Source of the DNA: an uncultured Clostridia bacterium
GTDB lineage: Bacteria; Bacillota; Clostridia; Monoglobales; Monoglobaceae
Direction: 5' to 3'
Assembly (NCBI GenBank): GCA_947625905.1
Contig: CANQQJ010000001.1
Span: 62,001-126,000 of the forward strand
DNA length: 64,000 bases
Under the pieces are notes generated by a model that was not told where the DNA came from, did not search any database, and saw nothing but the letters and a program-made list of their open reading frames with translations. Made by a program: the position numbers and the translations under genes. Below are positions 59,004 through 64,000 of the stretch, one piece after another; position 1 is the stretch's first letter, and each line of letters starts with the position of its first letter.

Positions 59004-59502
59004 AGTAATCCTCGCCTTTCAGAACCAACTTTTCAAATTTCCGTTTTATGCCCACCAGCCCGGCGTCCTTTTGCGACACGGGCTTCACCAAAAGCGTGGA
59101 CATTCCCATGCGCCGTCCGCCGTATATGTCGGTGAACAGCTGGTCCCCGACAAGCAGCGTGCGGCTCGGGTCGGCGCCCATGTCGCGGCACGCCTTTTTC
59201 AGGTATTTTTTAAACGGCTTGAGAGCCGCGGCGTAATACGGCACGCCCAAAGACTCGGAAAATATTCTGACGCGCTTTTCGTTGTTGTTTGACACGATGT
59301 ATGTCTTTAGTCCCGCCTCGCGCAGCCGAACGAAAAATTCGACCGTGCGCTCGGGCGCCGCCGCGTCGTCGTATGTCACCAGGGTGTTGTCTATGTCGAA
59401 AATAACCGCCTCAATGCCGCGGCTTTTTATGCCGCTGATGTCAAGCTCGTATATGTCACTGAGATACATGTCCGGCAAAAAGCGGTCTTTGAGTCTGCCC
59501 AT
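58993..59502 (-). CDS. yqeG: YqeG-family HAD phosphatase
   Basis: A 169-residue HAD IIIA-type phosphatase. The nucleophile motif is AVIFDIDNTLVTYDD (residues 34-48), motif II is YIVSNNNEKR near 87, and motif III/IV is VGDQLFTDIYGGRRMG near 130. Substrate unknown, with suggested roles in lipid phosphate removal for relatives. The first gene of a three-gene operon. Confidence 0.93.
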   Translation of the reverse strand: MGRLKDRFLPDMYLSDIYELDISGIKSRGIEAVIFDIDNTLVTYDDAAAPERTVEFFVRLREAGLKTYIVSNNNEKRVRIFSESLGVPYYAAALKPFKKYLKKACRDMGADPSRTLLVGDQLFTDIYGGRRMGMSTLLVKPVSQKDAGLVGIKRKFEKLVLKGEDYYEA

Positions 59503-59531
59503 GTTTTTCCTCCGAATTTTTTAAAATAAAA

Positions 59532-59567
59532 GGACCGCAAAACAATTCGCTCGTCTTTTTGCGGTCC
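59532..59567 (-). terminator. Terminator of rpsU
   Basis: GGACCGCAAAA and TTTTGCGGTCC form an 11-bp stem around a 14-nt loop, followed on the minus strand by TTTTATTTT. It separates rpsU from yqeG. Confidence 0.88.
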
Positions 59568-59637
59568 AAATAAACTAATTAAATTAACATTCTAAATATT
59601 TTGCCGTTACGCGGCGGGGAATGTCAATAACAGAAAA

Positions 59638-59811
59638 CTAATACTTGCGCTTTCTTGCGGCCTCTGATTTCTTCTTGCGTCTGACGCTGGGCTTTTCATA
59701 GTGCTCTCTCTTTCTGACCTCGGATAAAACACCTGCCTTGGCGCATGAACGCTTGAAGCGGCGAAGCGCGCTGTCCAGCGATTCATTTTCTTTAACTCTA
59801 ACTTCTGCCAT
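59638..59811 (-). CDS. rpsU: 30S ribosomal protein S21
   Basis: A 57-residue basic protein with the S21 signature [20 protein letters not shown] and a Lys/Arg-rich C-terminus. The ATG at 59811 with GGAGGG upstream is used; the longer frame from 59847 is not protein-like. Monocistronic, with its own promoter and terminator. Confidence 0.97.
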   Translation of the reverse strand: MAEVRVKENESLDSALRRFKRSCAKAGVLSEVRKREHYEKPSVRRKKKSEAARKRKY

Positions 59812-59874
59812 TATTTTCTTCCCTCCCTCCGAGTATTTTAAAAACACTTAGAAGTCATAAACTCTACTCGAACA

Positions 59875-59903
59875 ATTATAACCGTTTAAAATTAATATGT
59901 CAA
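59875..59903 (-). promoter_or_regulatory. Consensus promoter of rpsU
   Basis: Minus-strand TTGACA, 17-nt spacer and TATAAT, both perfect, about 64 nt before the start codon. Confidence 0.9.
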
Positions 59904-59971
59904 GGCATTTTGCATAAAAATATTACAAGTTTTTTAAATATGCCGTCCATATCCCCAATATCCGCGGGTTA

Positions 59972-60931
59972 TCAGTAGAGCTTCCGCGGGTTTTGGGGCT
60001 CGGTGTTTTTCTCAAAAACAGCCTTTTCCTCGACGCTTGCGTCCTCCGCCATGTGGCGTTTTATCTGCCGCTCCGCGTTGTAACTTATGATAAACGCGCA
60101 GGTCGATGTCAGGATAACAAGCTCCGCGATCACATATATCGCCAGCAGCGACGTCATAGCCGTGCCGCTCAGCACAAATATTCCGATGTACCAAATCCCC
60201 AACGTCAGCGCCGCCAGAATAATTACGACCAGAATACTGTAGGGCAGGCTGGCAATGGCGAACAGAGCCGAGTTGCGCAGAAGCTGCGTGAATTTCAGGC
60301 GGTAGCGAACCATCAGCGGGTACACGAACAGATGCGATATGATGTAAAACGCGAACAGGCAGTAGACCAGATATTTGGCGTATTTGATAATGCCCTGCCG
60401 CGAGCCGTAGAAGGATATGCCGTAGAAAAACAGGAACATGAATATTATGTCGATGACAAACACCGCCAGCGACTGCCTGAGGTTGTCCTTTATCGCGTCC
60501 CAAAAGTCGCTCAGTATAAACGAGTGCTCCTCGCGGGAGTAGTTGCGCAGAACGTAGTGCATGGCCGCGTAAGCCGGGCCCGAGCCCCAAAAAGTGATAA
60601 AAAGTATCGTGACCGCCGCGCGTATGCCTATGTCCACGGCGCGGTACACCAGCAGAAAGTCGGGGTTGTTAAAGTCGGGAGCCGAGAGCCCCGCGATAGC
60701 CGCGATCTGGTTCGGAAACGAGCCGAATACCGCGTTTGAGAAAACGCCGCTCAAATAAAACAATATCAAAAACGCCGGGATATTGGCGAGGCAGAACAGC
60801 AGGTTCACCTGGATCATTTTCCAGAACTTGCGGATGTAGATCTCAAAAAACAGGACAGCGCCCTCGCTGCCAGCGCCGCTCTCGTCAACGCCTTTTCCTG
60901 GCTTGCTGTAATCTCTGTTAAAAATTCCCAT
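59972..60931 (-). CDS. YesL/DUF624-family membrane protein
   Basis: A 319-residue protein with about six hydrophobic segments. VNLLFCLANIPAFLILFYL near 42 and GSGPAYAAMHYVLRNYSREE near 117 are typical of the DUF624/YesL family, often near sugar transport genes; no such genes are near here. The ATG at 60931 with CGGAG 7 nt upstream is used. C-terminal 50 residues are hydrophilic. Confidence 0.85.
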   Translation of the reverse strand: MGIFNRDYSKPGKGVDESGAGSEGAVLFFEIYIRKFWKMIQVNLLFCLANIPAFLILFYLSGVFSNAVFGSFPNQIAAIAGLSAPDFNNPDFLLVYRAVDIGIRAAVTILFITFWGSGPAYAAMHYVLRNYSREEHSFILSDFWDAIKDNLRQSLAVFVIDIIFMFLFFYGISFYGSRQGIIKYAKYLVYCLFAFYIISHLFVYPLMVRYRLKFTQLLRNSALFAIASLPYSILVVIILAALTLGIWYIGIFVLSGTAMTSLLAIYVIAELVILTSTCAFIISYNAERQIKRHMAEDASVEEKAVFEKNTEPQNPRKLY

Positions 60932-61038
60932 AAAATTACTCCGTTTCATTACATATTAATTACTAAAAAGTATTATAGCACAACCGTTTTGAAATTGCAA
61001 CAACAAAAAACGCCGGTGCCGAAAGGCAGGGCGCTTGC

Positions 61039-61067
61039 TTGACAATATGTGTCGAATTTGGTATAAT
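61039..61067 (+). promoter_or_regulatory. Consensus promoter of the type I toxin-like locus
   Basis: TTGACA, a 17-nt spacer and TATAAT, both perfect. Transcription should start near 61074, in a leader of more than 100 nt before the peptide frame. Confidence 0.92.
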
Positions 61068-61149
61068 AAAAAACGTGGAAGCCGCCGCTTTGCCATGCGC
61101 GGGCGGCTTGACGGCTAAGACGGTTGCCTTGACATCCCGCTTGAGCGGA

Positions 61150-61305
61150 ATGGAGGCGAATGTACAGCTCTTGACGGGAAATATTCTCGAAAGGAGGTTG
61201 ATACATATTACTTTTTCTTGTTTTATAGGCGTGTGTACAGTTATCAGTACATTCGTCTGTGTGATCAAGTTTGTTCTTGATTTACACGATAGAAAGAAGA
61301 AGTGA
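61150..61305 (+). CDS. Small hydrophobic peptide, possible type I toxin
   Basis: A frame of up to 51 residues from the ATG at 61150, ending TGA at 61303. The C-terminal 35 residues hold one transmembrane segment (FSCFIGVCTVISTFVCVIKF) and a charged end LDLHDRKKK, the layout of holin-like or Fst/BsrG-type toxins. A strong AAGGAGG at 61191-61197 lies inside the frame, but no ATG, GTG or TTG follows at a useful distance; ATT at 61207 is 9 nt away. So either the ATG at 61150 with a weak site, or a rare start giving about 33 residues, is used. The family was not recognised. Confidence 0.5.
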   Translation: MEANVQLLTGNILERRLIHITFSCFIGVCTVISTFVCVIKFVLDLHDRKKK

Positions 61306-61329
61306 GCCGTCTGCTGCAACAGACGGCTC
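61304..61329 (+). repeat. Hairpin at the peptide stop codon
   Basis: GAGCCGTCTG-CTGCAA-CAGACGGCTC is a perfect 10-bp stem whose first bases include the TGA stop. No T-run follows, so it may protect or fold the mRNA rather than end it. Confidence 0.8.
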
Positions 61330-61403
61330 ATGATTATGTAGTGATATATTCACTATATATTGTGTAATGTCAACTTGCGGCAACCGTCCGGCCTTCCGCA
61401 ATT

Positions 61404-61432
61404 GAGAGGTTGCTTCGGCAATCTCTCTTTTT
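61404..61432 (+). terminator. Terminator of the type I toxin-like transcript
   Basis: GAGAGGTTGC-TTCG-GCAATCTCTC followed by TTTTT. With the promoter at 61039 it defines a transcript of about 360 nt. Confidence 0.93.
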
Positions 61433-61497
61433 ACATGATTATAATAACATACTCAAACCCAATTGTCAAGCAATATTTTAATTTTGTCATCAAAGCG

Positions 61498-62376
61498 CTA
61501 AGCGTATCTTTTAACTATCCTCATCACCGAGCCCAGGTAGGAGCCGCCGAATATGTTCAGGTGGTTCAGCAGCTGGTACAGGTTGTAAAGGTCGCGTCTG
61601 TCGGGATAGCCGGGCTCGAGCGGCGCCGCTTCGCGGTAGGCGGCGTAAAACCTTGAGTCAAAGCCGCCGAACAGCTCGGTCATGGCGATATCCGCCTCGG
61701 CGTGGCCGACATAGACCGCGGGGTCGATGAGCCAAGCCTCGCCGTCGGGCCCCGTCATAAAGTTGCCCGACCACAGATCGCCGTGGAGGAGGGAGGGGCG
61801 CCGGGGCTCGGTCAAGTAATTGCCGAGATCATCGAGCAGCGAGTTTATCCGCTTTATGTCGGACGCGCCGAAAAACCTTTCCGCGGCTTTAAACTGCGGC
61901 TCGAGGCGGCATTCTCGGAAAAAGTCTATCCAGGTGTCTTTCGGGGAATTGATCTGTCTTGTGCGCCCGATGTAGTTGCCTAAGTCAAAGCCGAAGCGTC
62001 CGCTGTGAACGTATGGCGATGTGTCCGCCGCGTGCATCGCGGCGAGGCGGCGGCCGAACGTTTCCCAAAAGCTTTTGGTGCGTCTGCCCTCCGAGACGTA
62101 TTCGAGTATCAAAAATGCCCGCCCGTTTTCCGAGCCGTACCCGAGCGCGCGGGGCGTGCCTATCGTTTCGGTTTTCGCGATGGCGCTCAGGCCCTCGATC
62201 TCGGCCTTGAAAAACCCGGGCGGGGCCGACCTGTTTGATTTCATAAAGGCGAGCCCGCCGTTTTTGAGCCGCAGCGCGAAAGCGTTGTTTATATCGCCGC
62301 CGTACAGCCGTTCGGACGATTCAACCTCCGAGCCGAACAACGCCGAAACCGCGGCATTTATTGATGAAAATTCCAT
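61498..62376 (-). CDS. Fructosamine kinase family protein
   Basis: A 292-residue protein kinase-like enzyme of the fructosamine/ketosamine kinase family, which phosphorylates glycated amines for their removal. The ATP-binding region is LYGGDINNAFALRLKNG near 24-40, and the catalytic loop is LLHGDLWSGNFM near 195, followed by DPAVYVGHAEADIAM. The ATG at 62376 with GGGAGAGG 5 nt upstream is used. It is convergent with the toxin-like locus. Confidence 0.9.
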   Translation of the reverse strand: MEFSSINAAVSALFGSEVESSERLYGGDINNAFALRLKNGGLAFMKSNRSAPPGFFKAEIEGLSAIAKTETIGTPRALGYGSENGRAFLILEYVSEGRRTKSFWETFGRRLAAMHAADTSPYVHSGRFGFDLGNYIGRTRQINSPKDTWIDFFRECRLEPQFKAAERFFGASDIKRINSLLDDLGNYLTEPRRPSLLHGDLWSGNFMTGPDGEAWLIDPAVYVGHAEADIAMTELFGGFDSRFYAAYREAAPLEPGYPDRRDLYNLYQLLNHLNIFGGSYLGSVMRIVKRYA

Positions 62377-62457
62377 AAAAACCTCTCCCACAGATTATTT
62401 ATTAATAATGTTATTTTAACATATCACCCCAAAATTTTCAACCCGAAATTCCGAGTT

Positions 62458-62716
62458 CCCACCTCCGTCTTTTCGCCTTCGGCGAAAATCCACCTCCTCC
62501 CGGGAGGAGGCATAAAATAGGCTCGCCCCTTGGGGAGAGCTGGCGCCGAAGGCGACTGAGAGGGGTTCGTTTCCCGCATCCGCACAAGTTACCCCTCTCC
62601 GTCAGGCTTACGCCTGACACCTCTCCCCAAGGGGCGAGGCAGACAGCCGCCTGGGGCTCCAATTCATTTATGAGGGGGATCCTAGTCCCTAGAATCTATT
62701 TTCCTATTCCCTATGT
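62458..62716. repeat. Array of four REP-like elements before the secreted-protein gene
   Basis: No gene. In order: an inverted copy of the 23096 element (62458-62511), a GGCTCGCCCCTTGGGGAGAG / GGCGCCGAAGGCGAC element (62520-62566), CCTCTCCGTCAGGC-TTAC-GCCTGACACCTCTCCCCAAGG, here given in two parts (62593-62612 and on to 62636), and a CCTAGTCCCTAGAATCTATT repeat (62680-62716). Confidence 0.85.
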
Positions 62717-62726
62717 TATTTTCCTG

Positions 62727-62755
62727 TTGACAAAACGGTCGTTATAGTGTATGAT
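62727..62755 (+). promoter_or_regulatory. Promoter of the secreted-protein gene
   Basis: TTGACA, 17-nt spacer and TATGAT, then a leader of about 175 nt before the ATG. A GGCTCG/CGGGCC hairpin lies near 62861-62880. No riboswitch class was recognised. Confidence 0.8.
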
Positions 62756-62936
62756 TACTATAGGTTATTACACCCTGAAACATGGTGGGATTTGATGTTT
62801 ATCCGACTGTTGTGAAAAAATTAACGATTCAATATAAAAATATTTACAAAGGTAAGAATCAGGCTCGGATATTTCGGGCCGTAAACAAAAGGGAGAAAAA
62901 TATCAGGCAACAATGAAATTGCAAGGAGGAAGTATT

Positions 62937-64000
62937 ATGAAAAACAAAAAATTATTATCATTTCTGCTGGCGCTGTCAATGATATTGGCGCTTGTGCCGT
63001 CGATAGCGGCGGCGGAGCCGAGCGACGGCGGAGCGGCAGTGTCCGCCGCGGACGAAGCGTTGACAGTGGACGAGACGGTGCCCGCCGAGCAGGACGAAGC
63101 GGCGCCCGCGGAGCAGATTGAAATTGAAGAAACAGCGCAGCCCGATATTATCGCGGCCGAGCCCGCCTATGAAGAAGGGCCCGAGATAGCCGCGGCGGAG
63201 GCGCAGCCCGCCCCCGAAATAGAGGAAGGCTTTGTCGAGCTGGCGGACGTCACATTGAGCGGCGCGTTTGTGCGCGAGAACAAAAACATCCCCGAGGATG
63301 TTAAAACGGGCATCGCGTCTCCGCAGCCCACAGATAATCAGATAATGTACGTGACTTTCAGCGACGGCGAGATCCCGAATGATACCGATAACCTGTGGTT
63401 CGAGATCGGCGCGCCCACGGGCGACTCGTACGGCGTGCAAGCAAAGGGCGACAACACGCACGCGACATTCGCGTGGAGCTTTCTTAATAAAGATAATTTC
63501 AAGTCTTGGCCGAAGCGCTATGATATCGAGGTCACGCCCGGCGCGCCTGTCGGCCAATACAAGATCAGAGTGTTTAAGAGTGAGAGTGAAATAGACGCAA
63601 GCCCGATCGAAAGTATCAATGGCGATATAAAAGGAGATAAAAGCAATGTGACCGAGATCACGACAAAGGACACTCCCCTTATCGTAACGGCGAGCGACGG
63701 CGCGGACAAAGTCCGTCTGATAAACGCGAAGTTCAAGGCGGATACCTCAAACGTCAGCATTTTTGATAATGATGTTGAAAAGAATCTGATCTGGACCGAG
63801 TTTTCGAGCAGGTTAGATCATGCCGCGGCTTTTAACGAGATTAACAAAACCTATGATCTTGATGGCAGCCTGTATCAGATCGAGATCGCCCGTCCCGCTC
63901 ACGGCCCGGCTGAAGGTCCGCAGGGTACACACGCGCCCAGCTCCATTTACCCGGGCAACGACATATCGGGCGATATCAGTGATGAGAATGTTGACGATCC
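62937..64000 (+). CDS. Large secreted protein, 5' part (runs off the window)
   Basis: An open frame of 354 codons to the window end. The signal peptide is MKNKKLLSFLLALSMILALV then PSIAAAEP. Residues 30-100 are Ala/Glu/Pro-rich and of low complexity, and from about 103 (VELADVTLSGAFVRENKNIP) a beta-rich region with many Asp/Gly residues follows. AAGGAGGA lies 6 nt before the ATG. Its repeats, size and neighbours suggest a surface or S-layer adhesin, but no domain was recognised and the 3' part is missing. Confidence 0.85.
   Translation, partial: MKNKKLLSFLLALSMILALVPSIAAAEPSDGGAAVSAADEALTVDETVPAEQDEAAPAEQIEIEETAQPDIIAAEPAYEEGPEIAAAEAQPAPEIEEGFVELADVTLSGAFVRENKNIPEDVKTGIASPQPTDNQIMYVTFSDGEIPNDTDNLWFEIGAPTGDSYGVQAKGDNTHATFAWSFLNKDNFKSWPKRYDIEVTPGAPVGQYKIRVFKSESEIDASPIESINGDIKGDKSNVTEITTKDTPLIVTASDGADKVRLINAKFKADTSNVSIFDNDVEKNLIWTEFSSRLDHAAAFNEINKTYDLDGSLYQIEIARPAHGPAEGPQGTHAPSSIYPGNDISGDISDENVDD

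Larger units (their letters stand above)
61119..61388. repeat. Long-range inverted repeat spanning the peptide gene
   Basis: GACGGTTGCC (61119-61128) and TTGACAT (61129-61135) are complementary to GGCAACCGTC (61379-61388) and ATGTCAA (61367-61373). This gives 17 pairs with a 5-nt bulge on the right arm (61374-61378). In the RNA this would join the 5' leader to the 3' region. Confidence 0.85.

Noticed and set aside
61039-61149. N-terminal extension of the small peptide to 88 residues
   Set aside because: Its TTG start is the -35 box of the promoter, so it lies upstream of the transcript.
62756-62936. Cyclic-di-GMP riboswitch before the secreted-protein gene
   Set aside because: No recognisable GEMM core was seen by eye; only a small hairpin is present.
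62976-63557. 193-codon minus-strand frame near the window end
   Set aside because: Antisense to the secreted protein, which has a signal peptide, promoter and AAGGAGGA.

Overview
The window looks like a chromosome segment of an endospore-forming, Gram-positive Clostridia-type bacterium, probably an uncultured gut-like member. The evidence is a complete spoIIIAA-AH operon, spoVT and ylbJ, a T-box leader before thrS, a tetrahydrofolate riboswitch before folT, several TTGACA/TATAAT promoters with 17-nt spacers, and secreted proteins with S-layer-homology and stalk (copper amine oxidase N-like) domains. Genes are GC-rich and intergenic DNA is AT-rich. No phage, plasmid, CRISPR array or rRNA operon was seen.

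Layout. 1-2.5 kb: a REP-associated tyrosine transposase (RAYT) directly before gpsA, then a water-type aquaporin. 2.5-7.2 kb: a stalk-domain lipoprotein and a queuosine-precursor operon (queD-queE-folE-queC-queF), then tRNA-Gly. 7.3-8.2 kb: a membrane protein. 8.3-17.6 kb: spoIIIAA-AH, then asp23-like, nusB, xseA, xseB, ispA and a PAP2-like protein; accBC and folD, which sit here in Bacillus, are absent. 17.6-21.4 kb: a RelB/YafQ toxin-antitoxin pair, T-box-thrS and a DUF362 protein. 21.4-26 kb: a structured-RNA candidate and a patchwork of surface-protein genes with broken 3' ends and REP-like repeats. 26-31.5 kb: spoVT, trkA-trkH (K+ uptake) and a TrpB2-like enzyme. 31.5-36.3 kb: xylulokinase, a two-gene DUF4160 module, ylbJ, a small Cys protein, a flavodoxin and a YfcE phosphoesterase.

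36.3-43.9 kb is a minus-strand block: dnaE, birA, a membrane-tethered S1C protease, a DUF1385 protein and prmC. 43.9-45.2 kb has traX-like and mgsA genes. 45.4-54.1 kb is a cell-shape and division cluster on the minus strand: nudix, zapA, U32 peptidase, maf, mreB, mreC, mreD and PBP2. 54.1-56.4 kb is THF riboswitch-folT-folC. 56.4-62.4 kb holds a Phd/RelE pair, a yqeG/TIM-barrel/M24 peptidase operon, rpsU, a YesL-like protein, a type I toxin-like locus and a fructosamine kinase. The window ends inside a large secreted protein.

The most interesting items are (a) a 61.04-61.43 kb locus encoding a short hydrophobic peptide whose mRNA 5' and 3' regions are complementary, resembling type I toxin mRNAs; (b) a 165-nt structured RNA at 21.50-21.67 kb with its own promoter and terminator; (c) a dispersed family of REP-like elements with constant flanks and compensated, variable hairpins; and (d) two surface-protein genes that share a decayed 3' tail. 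All calls rest on reading the sequence and recalled family knowledge; no database search was run.
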